Below are positions 51,515 to 60,076 of a stretch of DNA of 64,000 bases, in pieces. Position numbers and translations under genes: made by a program. Source of the stretch: Motiliproteus sp. SC1-56 (GTDB lineage: Bacteria > Pseudomonadota > Gammaproteobacteria > Pseudomonadales > Balneatricaceae). Every line of letters starts with the position of its first letter. Position 1 is the stretch's first letter. The stretch is taken from positions 1-64,000 of the forward strand of contig NZ_JAEMGS010000011.1 in the NCBI RefSeq assembly GCF_017309075.1, read 5' to 3'. Below the pieces are notes generated by a model. The model did not search any database. It had not been told where the DNA came from and was given only the letters and a program-made list of their open reading frames with translations.

Positions 51515-51997
51515 TTAGCCATCGCGACAAAGGCCGCTCAATAATGGGGATAAAGCGGGAAGCGGTAGTACAGCTGCCCCCCCTGAATAGCCCCTTGGGG
51601 AGATTTGGATCGAAAAATACCCAGAACCCGGGTAATGGCGCCCGCCCACCCCATAAGGGTAATGCCGGTGGTGACCACGGCCGTAGCTGAAGTGGGAGCC
51701 GTGCAGATGGTGAGAGCGGTGCCGTTGGTGGGAAGGGCCTTCCCAGCCATGATGCCGGTGCCTCAGGTGCTTGCCACGATAGCCCCTGTCGTGGGCCTCC
51801 CCCCTCTCTTCTCGTCGATCGATGCGCCGAACACCGTAAGCCTCGAGCTCACCGTGATTGTTTCGAAGATAACCGGGGGCACGGTGGCCTAGCGGCTTAC
51901 CCCACGTGCTGTCTGGATAGCGATCTGCCTGGGCCACCGGGGAGGCTGATAGTGCCAGCGCAATGAAAGTAGCACCTAGGGCATGGATGCGGTTCAT
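51515..51997 (-). CDS. Secreted His/Tyr/Gly-rich protein, apparently frameshifted near its end
   Basis: A protein with a signal peptide (MNRIHALGATFIALALSASPVAQA) and a mature part rich in His, Arg, Gly and Tyr (RHRHHGW, HHLHGSHF, GRGHHRHYPYG), likely periplasmic and metal-binding or cell-surface. As read, it runs 160 residues to 51515. At a run of seven C (51577-51583, plus strand) removing one base would switch to a frame ending QLYYRFPLYPHY and stopping at 51538. That ending matches the Tyr-rich character of the rest much better than the read-through tail. No family was recognised. The alternative start 19 codons upstream has no signal-peptide logic. Confidence 0.6.
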   Translation of the reverse strand: MNRIHALGATFIALALSASPVAQADRYPDSTWGKPLGHRAPGYLRNNHGELEAYGVRRIDRREERGEAHDRGYRGKHLRHRHHGWEGPSHQRHRSHHLHGSHFSYGRGHHRHYPYGVGGRHYPGSGYFSIQISPRGYSGGAAVLPLPALSPLLSGLCRDG

Positions 51998-52158
51998 AAG
52001 ATTCCTCCGGCCGCGAGGCGGCTTCAAGGCGCCTCTCTCCGCTTTGAGAAGCATGCCTATCAGCCTAGCTGTCTGCGCCTGAACCCAGCCTGAACCTCGC
52101 CGCGCCGATTTTATTCCATACTTGATGCATCAGGCACAAGGCAGCAGGAGATGCATGT

Positions 52159-52383
52159 ATGTTTCTTAAAGAGTCCCGTTCCGGTCACTTGGTGCAGGTA
52201 CTGAACCTGACGGAGCTGATCAACCCTTTTGAGGCCCGCACCCAGGTCCAGTTTCAACAGGGCGAGGATTTGCCCGATCCTGAATATATTCGTAAGGACA
52301 CGCTGGTATTTCCCTCCGGCGAAACCCTCCCGAGGTGCTGGCTGGACAGCCACTACCGGGACAGCGAAATATCCCGCCCCTGA
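52159..52383 (+). CDS. Small conserved protein of unknown function
   Basis: A 74-residue protein (MFLKESRSGHLVQVLNLTELINPF, then [20 protein letters not shown]). Proteins with this pattern are widespread in pseudomonads and relatives as short conserved hypotheticals, sometimes labelled acetyltransferase without support. The Pro-Ser-Gly-Glu and Pro-Arg-Cys-Trp positions look conserved. AGGAG precedes the ATG. It overlaps the fructosamine kinase gene by 49 bases if that gene starts at 52335, so the two are probably co-expressed. Confidence 0.7.
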   Translation: MFLKESRSGHLVQVLNLTELINPFEARTQVQFQQGEDLPDPEYIRKDTLVFPSGETLPRCWLDSHYRDSEISRP

Positions 52384-53213
52384 GGCCAACGGGCGCGCCA
52401 AAGAACCTGGAAGGTTCCGGACTCGGAACGCTGACGCCAACCGCTCCGCTCGGGCCTGGAATCTGGCTGGTCCAAGACGAAGCGGGCAATGAGTACGTAC
52501 TCAAGCAGGGTGCCGTCGCCGAGGATGTGTTTCCGGCTGAAGCCGCGGGTCTCAGGGCGCTGGCGGAAACCGGCACCGTCTCAGCGGCGCACGTGCTCTG
52601 GGCTTCCAGCGACACCCTGGTGCAGCCCTACTACCCCACGCAGGCACCGACCCCTGCCTACTGGGCGCGCTTCGGTCGGCAACTGGCCGCGTTACACCTC
52701 AGACCGGCTCCCGGTTTCGGCTTTGAGCAGGACACCTATTGCGGCGCCAGCCCTCAGCCTAACCCCCGTTACCGTGACGGCCACCGTTTTTTTGCCGAGC
52801 AGCGGCTGTTGTTCCAGGGGCGTAGAGCCCATGACCGGGGGTTGCTAAACAGCCGGGAAATGAGCTCGTTGGAAAAGCTGGCCGCCGATTTGGAGAACAG
52901 AATCCCAACGCAGCCTCCCAGCCTGATCCACGGGGACCTCTGGGCGGGCAACCACCTGTGCTATCGCGACCGACCTGTGCTGATCGACCCCGCGGCCCAC
53001 TGGGGCTGGGCGGAGGTGGAACTGGCCATGACCCGGCTTTTCGGTGGTTTTCCCCAGCGTTTCTATGACGCCTACATCGAACTCAACCCGCTACAACCGG
53101 CCTGGCAGGAGCGGCTGGCGCTATACAACCTCTATCACCTGTTAAACCACCTCAACCTCTTTGGCGGCAGTTACCACGCCCAGGTCACCGCTGTCCTGCA
53201 GCATTATTGTTGA
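52335..53213 (+). CDS. Fructosamine kinase family protein
   Basis: A 292-residue aminoglycoside-phosphotransferase-fold kinase of the fructosamine kinase family, which phosphorylates glycated proteins or amino acids so that they break down. [21 protein letters not shown] holds the ATP-site Lys and Glu; the catalytic loop is [12 protein letters not shown], followed by [24 protein letters not shown], both diagnostic. The N-terminal 45 residues do not show the usual glycine loop and overlap the previous gene in another frame, so the start is uncertain; no later ATG, GTG or TTG suits. It ends convergently, overlapping gorA by ten bases. Confidence 0.85.
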   Translation: MLAGQPLPGQRNIPPLRPTGAPKNLEGSGLGTLTPTAPLGPGIWLVQDEAGNEYVLKQGAVAEDVFPAEAAGLRALAETGTVSAAHVLWASSDTLVQPYYPTQAPTPAYWARFGRQLAALHLRPAPGFGFEQDTYCGASPQPNPRYRDGHRFFAEQRLLFQGRRAHDRGLLNSREMSSLEKLAADLENRIPTQPPSLIHGDLWAGNHLCYRDRPVLIDPAAHWGWAEVELAMTRLFGGFPQRFYDAYIELNPLQPAWQERLALYNLYHLLNHLNLFGGSYHAQVTAVLQHYC

Positions 53214-54589
53214 GCAGATTCCCCCGCGGGGTAGCTTCTGGTCGGGGTGCGCATGGTGACAAACTCCTCGGCAGCGGTGGGATGAATGCCGATGGTACTG
53301 TCGAACACCGCCTTGGTAGCGCCCGCCTTCAAGGCCACAGCGATCCCCTGGATGATTTCACCGGCATGCTCGCCCACCATATGAACCCCGACCACCCGGT
53401 CGCTTTCGGGCTCGACCAGCATCTTCATCAGGGTACGCTCCTCACTCCCGCTCAGGGTGTGTTTCATCGCCCGGAAATCGGCCGTGTAGACGTCCAGCTT
53501 GGAATAGCGCTCGCACGCCTGCTCCTCGGTAAGCCCAACGGTGCCGATATTGGGTTGACTGAAAACCGCGGTGGGCACCAGTTCATAGGACGTCCTGCGC
53601 TGGTTCTCGCCATACAGGTGATCGACCAGCACCATTCCTTCCGCGAGGGCCATAGGCGTCAGTTGCAGGCGGTCGATCACATCCCCAATGGCGTAGATGG
53701 ACGGCACCGTGCTCTGGTAGTGCTCGTTGACCTGTACCGCGCCCTTGGCATCGAGCGCCACCCCGACCTCCTCCAACCCCAGCCCCCGGGTGTTGGGCGC
53801 CCGGCCGGTGGCGTAGAGCACGGCATCCGCAACCTGGGTGCTGCCGTCGTCAAGGCGCGCGAGGATCAAGCCGTCAGCCTGCTTCTCCAATGCGTTGACA
53901 TTCCGGTTGAAACGCAGGTCGACGCCCTTTTTAACCATCTCATCGGCGACAAAGCGACGCACCTGCTCATCGAATCCGCGCAGGAAAAGCTCGCCCCGGT
54001 AGAGCTGGGTTGTACTGACTCCCAGGCCGTGGAAGATCCCGGCGAATTCGACCGCGATATAGCCGCCGCCGACGATTAGCATCCGCTCGGGCAGCGTCTC
54101 CAGATCAAAGATCTCGTTCGAGGTCAGGGCCAGCTCGCTACCGGGGAAGTCCGGAACCACCGGCCAACCACCGGTCGCGATCAGTATCCGCTCGCAGCGA
54201 TAACGTCTCTCCCCTACTGCCACCTCCTGGGGACCGGTGACGCGCCCCCTGCCGTCCAGCACCTCGACCCCGGTTCCTTCCAGAAGCCGCTGATAGATGC
54301 CGTTCAGCCGGCTAATTTCTGCTTTTTTGTTGTCTCGCAGCGTCGGCCAGTCGAAGGGAACCGGCGCTGATTGCCAGCCGAAACCCCGGGCCTGTTGAAA
54401 GTGCTCGGCATACTCCGAGGCGTACACGTAGAGTTTTTTGGGAACGCAGCCCACGTTGACGCAAGTGCCGCCCATATACCGGTCTTCGACCACGGCCACC
54501 CGCACGCCTTTTGCGGCCGCCATTCGCGCCGCCCGCACTCCGCCGGACCCTGCACCGATTACCATCAGATCGTAATCAAAACTGCTCAC
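53204..54589 (-). CDS. gorA: Glutathione-disulfide reductase
   Basis: A 461-residue class I flavoprotein disulfide reductase. The FAD fold is [15 protein letters not shown], the redox-active pair is Cys43/Cys48 in [13 protein letters not shown], the NADPH fold is [15 protein letters not shown], and the C-terminal [14 protein letters not shown] supplies the active-site His. This ending and the Val-Asn-Val between the cysteines fit glutathione reductase rather than lipoamide or mercuric reductase. The GTG at 54589 with AAGGAG is the chosen start. It is transcribed toward fructosamine kinase, and its stop lies inside that gene's end. Confidence 0.93.
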   Translation of the reverse strand: MSSFDYDLMVIGAGSGGVRAARMAAAKGVRVAVVEDRYMGGTCVNVGCVPKKLYVYASEYAEHFQQARGFGWQSAPVPFDWPTLRDNKKAEISRLNGIYQRLLEGTGVEVLDGRGRVTGPQEVAVGERRYRCERILIATGGWPVVPDFPGSELALTSNEIFDLETLPERMLIVGGGYIAVEFAGIFHGLGVSTTQLYRGELFLRGFDEQVRRFVADEMVKKGVDLRFNRNVNALEKQADGLILARLDDGSTQVADAVLYATGRAPNTRGLGLEEVGVALDAKGAVQVNEHYQSTVPSIYAIGDVIDRLQLTPMALAEGMVLVDHLYGENQRRTSYELVPTAVFSQPNIGTVGLTEEQACERYSKLDVYTADFRAMKHTLSGSEERTLMKMLVEPESDRVVGVHMVGEHAGEIIQGIAVALKAGATKAVFDSTIGIHPTAAEEFVTMRTPTRSYPAGESAQQ

Positions 54590-54761
54590 GCTTTTTCTCC
54601 TTGGCTGTGCTTGCAATCCGCTACTCTAAACCCTCACCCGGGCTGCCTCCAATAGGAATGAAACACCGGGGCCATAGCCAACTGCAATCGCAAACCGGGT
54701 TTTCTTCCTTCGAGGATTGATATAAGTTAGCCGCCCACCCTGAATCCGTCCCGGTCCTGCT

Positions 54762-55577
54762 ATGAAAGTTATCTCCTTCAATACCAACGGCATTCGTGCC
54801 CGCCTTCATCAGCTCGAGCAGCTGATTGCCCGTCACGACCCCGATATTATCGGGATTCAGGAAACCAAGGTGGATGATCCCGAGTTTCCGGTGGAGGCCA
54901 TTCAGGCCATGGGTTACCAGGTCGACTACCACGGCCAGAAAGGCCACTACGGGGTCTGCTTAATCTCCAAGCAGCCGGCGCTGGAGGTCCAAAAGGGTTT
55001 CCCCGACGATGATGAGCTCGCCCAGCGACGTTTGATCCTGGGCCGCTACGCCACTGCGCAAGGCTCCACACTCACCGTGATCAATGGCTACTTCCCCCAG
55101 GGCGAGAACGTTGCCCACGCCACCAAGTTTCCGGCCAAGCGGAAGTTTTACGCAGACCTTCAAAACTACCTGGAGCGTCACTGCGAGCCGCAGCAGCCGC
55201 TGCTGGTCATCGGTGATATGAACATTTCCCCCCAGGATTGCGATATCGGGATTGGCGAAGACAACCGCAAACGCTGGCTGCGAAGCGGCAAAACCAGCTT
55301 CCAACCCGAAGAACGGGAGTGGCTTGAGCGGCTCCAGAGCTGGGGGCTCGCAGACAGCTTCCGACACTGTCACCCGACCCTTGATGATCGCTTTAGCTGG
55401 TTTGATTATCGCAGCCGCGGTTTCGACCGTGACCCTAAGCGCGGCCTGCGAATCGATTTAATCCTGGCTACCGCCCCCCTGATGGCCCGCCTGCAGGACA
55501 GCGGAATCGACTACGATATCCGCGCCATGGAAAGGCCCTCCGACCACGCGCCGGTGTGGGCCTCCTTCGACCTTTAA
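54762..55577 (+). CDS. xthA: Exodeoxyribonuclease III (AP endonuclease)
   Basis: A 271-residue exonuclease III, which cuts abasic sites and removes 3' blocking groups in base excision repair. [18 protein letters not shown] gives the metal-binding Asn; [15 protein letters not shown] has the catalytic Glu; [15 protein letters not shown] carries the Asp-x-Asn pair; [11 protein letters not shown] and [10 protein letters not shown] complete the family pattern. Length is normal. It is transcribed alone, convergent to the universal stress protein gene. Confidence 0.95.
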   Translation: MKVISFNTNGIRARLHQLEQLIARHDPDIIGIQETKVDDPEFPVEAIQAMGYQVDYHGQKGHYGVCLISKQPALEVQKGFPDDDELAQRRLILGRYATAQGSTLTVINGYFPQGENVAHATKFPAKRKFYADLQNYLERHCEPQQPLLVIGDMNISPQDCDIGIGEDNRKRWLRSGKTSFQPEEREWLERLQSWGLADSFRHCHPTLDDRFSWFDYRSRGFDRDPKRGLRIDLILATAPLMARLQDSGIDYDIRAMERPSDHAPVWASFDL

Positions 55578-55602
55578 GCGTCGAATCAATTCTTCACCGT
55601 GA

Positions 55603-55633
55603 GTTTCAGGGGGCCGCTTCAGGCCCCTGAAAC
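55603..55633. terminator. Inverted repeat at the xthA/usp junction (candidate)
   Basis: GTTTCAGGG and CCCTGAAAC pair across a 13-base loop that itself contains a short GGCC-type stem. The repeat spans the stop codon of the usp gene. No T-run follows on either strand. Confidence 0.4.
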
Positions 55634-56553
55634 CCGGGAGGCTTCACCACCAGCAGGTCGCATTCCAGCCGATTGAGCGTATCCTCGGCGGTGCTCCCCA
55701 TAAACAGGCGATCCAGGCCGCTGCGGTCCACCGATCCCATCACCACCAGGTCCCCATTCTGCTGGTTGACACAATCGGGGAGCACGCTGGCGGTCTCCCC
55801 CTGAACCACGTGAACCGGCGTCTGCGCCTCCAGCCCGCTATCGGCCACCAGCCGCGCCATCGCCTCCTCGTGCTGCACGCGCAGTTTTTCCTTGAACCCT
55901 TCGTAGTCCAACACCAGAGTGTCGTCGAACACCACCGATGCGGGAAGCGGCTGAAAGGCGTGTATGAGGTGCAAATGGCCGCCGATGGCCGCGGTAAATG
56001 TCCGCGCCTGCTCAACGATGGCCCGGTCGAGTGATTCGGGCTTGTCATGATCGTGCAGGGGATCCACCGCTGCCATCACCTGAGGCGAGCGCCCCCAATC
56101 ACGGTTTTTTACCAGCAGCAGCGGCACCGGGCAGTGGCGAATTAACTGCCCCTCCAGGTGGCCGAACAGGGCCCGTTCCAACAGCGGGTGGTAACGACAG
56201 CTTTTGACCACCATATCCGGCGCGTAACGAGCGATTTTTTGCAGAATGCCATGCTCCAGGTCGCGTTCCCAGTGCACGTCTCCGGTCGCCTCCACGCCCT
56301 CGGGCAGGCAGTCGCTGATCAAGCTCTCGATTCGTTTTTCCTGGCCATGGAGGAACCCTTGCTCTGCATGCTGCCGCGCCTCGGGGTCAAAGAGGTACGT
56401 CGCCGCCAGGGCACGGTTGAAGCAACAAACAAAGAGCTCCAGTACCGCACCGACTCGGCACGCCAGCTGCCCCGCTTTCGTCACCAGACGCTCCGCGCTA
56501 TCAGCGCTTTCGTTCGCTTCGATGACCACCAGAATCTTTCCGATCTCCGCCAT
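55606..56553 (-). CDS. Tandem-domain universal stress protein (UspE-like)
   Basis: A 315-residue protein with two universal stress protein domains (about 1-150 and 160-310). The first starts KILVVIEANESADSAERL and ends VPLLLVKN; the second has VMAAVDPLHDHDKPESL and ends MGSVDRSGLDRLFMGSTAEDTLNRLECDLLVVKPPGF. The G-x2-G-x9-G-S/T ATP loop is visible in the second domain (GSVDRSGLDRLFMGST). The ATG at 56553 has GGAG upstream. An FNR box lies 145 bases upstream; low-oxygen induction of Usp proteins by Anr is known in Pseudomonas. Confidence 0.85.
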   Translation of the reverse strand: MAEIGKILVVIEANESADSAERLVTKAGQLACRVGAVLELFVCCFNRALAATYLFDPEARQHAEQGFLHGQEKRIESLISDCLPEGVEATGDVHWERDLEHGILQKIARYAPDMVVKSCRYHPLLERALFGHLEGQLIRHCPVPLLLVKNRDWGRSPQVMAAVDPLHDHDKPESLDRAIVEQARTFTAAIGGHLHLIHAFQPLPASVVFDDTLVLDYEGFKEKLRVQHEEAMARLVADSGLEAQTPVHVVQGETASVLPDCVNQQNGDLVVMGSVDRSGLDRLFMGSTAEDTLNRLECDLLVVKPPGFQGPEAAP

Positions 56554-56695
56554 TGCCGCACTCCTCTCTCCCTGCGCTAACCATAGCAATCCCGAGCAGC
56601 TGGTGCCCGACATCGGCAATACGCTTAAAAACAATGTGTGCTTAGCGGGGGAAATTATGCCCAAATGGAACTAGGATTTTATTAATCTCTGCTTA

Positions 56696-56709
56696 TTGAT
56701 ATAGATCAC
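56696..56709. promoter_or_regulatory. FNR/Anr box between usp and the ArsR-family gene
   Basis: TTGATATAGATCAC matches TTGAT-N4-ATCAA at nine of ten positions. It is 143 bases from the usp ATG and about 90 from the GTG of the ArsR-family regulator, and being palindromic may serve either. Confidence 0.65.
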
Positions 56710-56711
56710 TC

Positions 56712-56725
56712 GAATAAGCCTATTC
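56712..56725. promoter_or_regulatory. Candidate ArsR-family operator
   Basis: GAATAAGCCTATTC is an inverted repeat (GAATA-N4-TATTC) just downstream of the FNR box and upstream of the repressor gene. Autoregulation by the repressor is plausible but rests on position only. Confidence 0.4.
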
Positions 56726-56798
56726 CTTACTGGCGATTTCGCCGATACTGCTTGTTTGGTAAATTGGGAAGTTTAATTTGGGTGAGAGGAGAAAAACC

Positions 56799-57125
56799 GT
56801 GGCCGTAGCTGCTCAAGCTCAACCACTTGCGATTGACCAGATGCGGGAAAATGCATCCCAGGCGGCGCAACTGCTCAAGGCGTTGGCCAATGAAAACCGT
56901 TTGCTCATCCTCTGCCACCTGGACGGCAAGGAGCTGTCGGTAACGGAACTCAACCAGCACCTGGATCTCAGCCAGTCGGCCCTGTCCCAGCATTTGGCGG
57001 TCCTGCGTCGAGACGGGCTGGTCAAGACCCGCCGCGAATCCCAGACGATTTTCTACTCGCTGGCCGGGGATAGCGCCAGCCGGGTCATTAACACCCTGCA
57101 CCAGATGTACTGCCCGGAAATGTAA
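56799..57125 (+). CDS. ArsR-family repressor of the BigR/YgaV/SqrR redox type
   Basis: A 108-residue winged-helix repressor. AAQLLKALANENRLLILCHLDGKELSVTEL and LSQSALSQHLAVLRRDGLVKTRRESQTIFYSL are the ArsR DNA-binding core. Cys39 (in LLILCHL) and Cys105 (in MYCPEM) sit at the two positions that form a disulfide or tetrasulfide in BigR, SqrR and YgaV, sensors of sulfide and reactive sulfur species. The metal-site pattern of ArsR/SmtB (ELCVCDL) is absent. The start is a GTG with AGGAG upstream; the longer in-frame reading from TTG is less likely. No sulfide-oxidation gene is adjacent. Confidence 0.82.
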   Translation: MAVAAQAQPLAIDQMRENASQAAQLLKALANENRLLILCHLDGKELSVTELNQHLDLSQSALSQHLAVLRRDGLVKTRRESQTIFYSLAGDSASRVINTLHQMYCPEM

Positions 57126-57155
57126 GCCCCCGGGCAGCACCGCACCGTCAACACA

Positions 57156-59894
57156 TCAGTGCTGCAGGCGATGGAACTGCCAGTCTTCGGTAGGGTCGTT
57201 GAGCATCATCTTCATTTCAACAACCTCTTCCTCGGCGTTGAAGCTGTTTTCAAAGCCCAGTTTCTTGGCGAGCGTCTGCATGCCCAGGTTGCTGGGCAGT
57301 GTTGATCCCATGAGCTGCAAGGTACCCCGCTGGCGGCAGTAGTCGATCATTTTCTGCATCAACATCACCCCCAACCCCTCGCCCTGCAGGTCATCACGCA
57401 CCACCACCGCAAACTCCGCCTGCACGTTGTCCGGGTCCGTACTGGTACGCGCCACCCCCAGGGTTTCGAACCCCTCGCCGTCCTCCCGGCGGGTGGTGGC
57501 GATAAACGCCATCTCCCGGTCATAATCGATCTGGGTCCAGTTGGCCAGTTCGATATGGGTCGGCTCACCGCGGCTGTAAAAGTACCGCAGGCGAATCGAC
57601 TCCGGGCTCAGCTTCTTGAAAAACTCAAGGTGATTGGGTTCATCCTCGCCCTTGATCGGCCGCAAGATCACCTCCCGACCGCTGCGTTTGAGGTAACGGG
57701 TTTCACTTAGGTTTTCCGGGTACGGCGAAATCGACGTGGCAACGGGCGCATCGATCGCCGCGGCCACGTCGACCGCCAGCAGCCCCCGCTTGTTGATCAG
57801 CAGAGGATTGATATCCACCGCGCGGATTTCCGGCAGGTCCACCACCATCTGCGACAGATGCACCAGGAGCTCGCACAGGTTCGCGATATCCTCCTTAAAC
57901 CGGTAGCTGTTCTCCTTGAGGAAGCGGTGGATCCGCGACTGCTTGATCAGCCGCCGGGCAAGGCTCTCATTCAACGGCGGCAGCATAACCTGGCGGTCCG
58001 CCTGCACATCCACCGAGTAACCGCCGGCACCAAAGAAAATCAGAGGACCGAAAATAGGATCACGGGTCACTCCCACGCTGATTTGCAGTGACTGGAAGCC
58101 CCGCTTCATCTGCTGCACACAATACCCCCTGAGCTCCTCTTCAGGGTGGCGTTCACTAACCCGGTACGCGAGTTTGGTGACGGCCTCTTTTACCTCTTTG
58201 ATGGAGTAAAGATCCAGGGCCAGGTCCCGCCAGCGCTGTCCGCCCCCCTGGTCGTAGCTGAAGGGCTTTCGGTTCTCCCTGTGCAGGGCCTTGACCGCCA
58301 CTGAGCCGCCCAGGTGTTTGGCGATCTCCACCACCCCGTCGATATCGGTGGCGTAATGAGAGTTGGCGACGGGAATGTCATAGCACTCCAAAAGCTGACA
58401 GGCCTCCTCGTGGCGCAGGTAATCACGCCCCCGGGACACGGCGTTGTTCACCAGCTCCCGTGCCACCATCCGGCTGCGGCGGTTTTTCTGCAGATTGAGG
58501 GCGATCGGGGTCTGGCGCATCGCCTCCTGGTTACGCCGGTAATCCACCATGTGCATGAAAGCTTCCACCGCCTTTTCGGGGGTGATGTAGGTGGCCACAT
58601 GAGCCTCGTTGCAGCGGTTGCGAGCACCGATCGCCGTACTGCGCCCCATCCAGCTGGTCAGCACGTTACGGCGCGTTTTCTTGGCCACTTCGATCACGGC
58701 ATCTGCGGTTTCCGAACTGGGAGCCAGCCGGGTTGGCGCATGAATCACCAGTACCGCATCCACATCCGGATCCTTGCTGAGGATCTCCACCGCCTGGGCA
58801 AAAAGGGCCGGCGTGGCATCGGCATTAAGATCCACGGGGTTGCGCCGGTCCCAGAACTCGGGCAACAGTTCGGCCAGCTTATTGACGGTATCTTCGTGCA
58901 GGCGGGAGAGCTTACCCTGATGGCGGAACAGGCACTCAGCCGCCAGGGAATTGGGGCCCATGCCGTTCCCCACGATAGCCAGTCGCTCGCCCCGCAACGG
59001 TTTCATCGTGGTCAGGGTTTCGAGGGCGTCGAAGAGTTCGTCCGTGGTCTCTACCCGCACCACCCCCACCCGGCGCAGGACGGCGTCATAGACCTGGTCG
59101 GCATCATTAATGCCTTGGGGCAGCAGCGCCTTTTTGTCTTCGAGGTGAAAGGTAATACTGTTCTTCAGCACCAGTACCAGTTTATTGCGGGCCGCGGCCC
59201 GAATCGCCGAGATGAAATGGCGCGAATGGCTGATAGTGTCCACCTGCACCAGGATCGCCTGGGTATAAGGATCGGTGGCCAAGTAGTCGACCACGCTGGG
59301 CAGGTCGACATCCACGCTGCCGCCCAGGGTCAGGAAGTTGGAAAAACCAATGCCCTGCCCATTGGCCCAGTCGATCATCGCGGTACCGAGAATCCCCGAC
59401 TGGCCGATATAGGCCACCTTCCCTTTCTGGATATTGAGGTGGGAATAGCTGGCATTCATGTTCTGCCCCGGCACAAGCAGCCCCATGCAGTCAGGCCCCA
59501 GAATCCGGATGCCGTAGGGCTTAGCCGCCTCGTGAATGGCATCTTTGAGCGGCTGGAGGCTGTCGTTCTGGCTACGGGAGAGGCCCCCAGTCAGCACCAT
59601 CGCCGCCCGTACCAGGCTGGCCCCGAGCTTACGGATGATGTCCGGCACCGCCTGGGGTGGTGAACAGATAATGGCCAAATCCGGCATGCTGGGCAGCTCA
59701 CTGACGCCGCTGTAGCAGGGAACCCCGAAAACCTCCTGGTAGCCGGCCTTGTTAACTGCCATCAGGTGACCTTCGTAGCCGCTTTCGATCAGATTCTGCA
59801 AGACCACACCGCCCATGCTGTTGGGCTTTTCCGATGCGCCGAAAACGGCTATGGACCGGGGTTTGAAAAACCGTTTCAGATAGCTGGTGCTCAA
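57156..59894 (-). CDS. Protein lysine acetyltransferase Pat (ACS-GNAT fusion)
   Basis: A 912-residue protein of the Pat/PatZ (YfiQ) type. Residues 1-700 are an ADP-forming acyl-CoA synthetase-like part (PRSIAVFGASEKPNSMGG, ILGPDCMGLLVPG, VAYIGQSGILGTAMIDWA, then the ATP-grasp region with AVKALHRENRKPFSYD). The C-terminal GNAT acetyltransferase follows (about 745-900; FAVVVRDDLQGEGLGVMLMQKMIDYCR is the acetyl-CoA loop). The known role is acetylating the catalytic Lys of acyl-CoA synthetases, so the PrpE encoded at 17747-19636 is a likely target. The start has AAGGAG in front. No matching CobB deacetylase is in the window. Confidence 0.9.
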   Translation of the reverse strand: MSTSYLKRFFKPRSIAVFGASEKPNSMGGVVLQNLIESGYEGHLMAVNKAGYQEVFGVPCYSGVSELPSMPDLAIICSPPQAVPDIIRKLGASLVRAAMVLTGGLSRSQNDSLQPLKDAIHEAAKPYGIRILGPDCMGLLVPGQNMNASYSHLNIQKGKVAYIGQSGILGTAMIDWANGQGIGFSNFLTLGGSVDVDLPSVVDYLATDPYTQAILVQVDTISHSRHFISAIRAAARNKLVLVLKNSITFHLEDKKALLPQGINDADQVYDAVLRRVGVVRVETTDELFDALETLTTMKPLRGERLAIVGNGMGPNSLAAECLFRHQGKLSRLHEDTVNKLAELLPEFWDRRNPVDLNADATPALFAQAVEILSKDPDVDAVLVIHAPTRLAPSSETADAVIEVAKKTRRNVLTSWMGRSTAIGARNRCNEAHVATYITPEKAVEAFMHMVDYRRNQEAMRQTPIALNLQKNRRSRMVARELVNNAVSRGRDYLRHEEACQLLECYDIPVANSHYATDIDGVVEIAKHLGGSVAVKALHRENRKPFSYDQGGGQRWRDLALDLYSIKEVKEAVTKLAYRVSERHPEEELRGYCVQQMKRGFQSLQISVGVTRDPIFGPLIFFGAGGYSVDVQADRQVMLPPLNESLARRLIKQSRIHRFLKENSYRFKEDIANLCELLVHLSQMVVDLPEIRAVDINPLLINKRGLLAVDVAAAIDAPVATSISPYPENLSETRYLKRSGREVILRPIKGEDEPNHLEFFKKLSPESIRLRYFYSRGEPTHIELANWTQIDYDREMAFIATTRREDGEGFETLGVARTSTDPDNVQAEFAVVVRDDLQGEGLGVMLMQKMIDYCRQRGTLQLMGSTLPSNLGMQTLAKKLGFENSFNAEEEVVEMKMMLNDPTEDWQFHRLQH

Positions 59895-60029
59895 GGTGGC
59901 GCTCCTTAACTGGGTGCGGGGATGAATCTAACCCCTTATTAAATTGACCAGAACAAAAACAGACCGAATGCATGCTGCGGTGCAGGATAAGCTTGGCCCA
60001 TCATACATTGCCCGAGAGCCAGCACAAAA

Positions 60030-60056
60030 AAAGGGGTGATCGATGATCACCCCTTT
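60030..60056 (-). terminator. Intrinsic terminator of htpG
   Basis: AAAGGGGTGATC, loop GAT and GATCACCCCTTT form a 12-pair stem. On the minus strand it is followed by a T-run. It lies 20 bases past the htpG stop. Confidence 0.9.
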
Positions 60057-60076
60057 CGCCGTTCTATTCACCCAGT

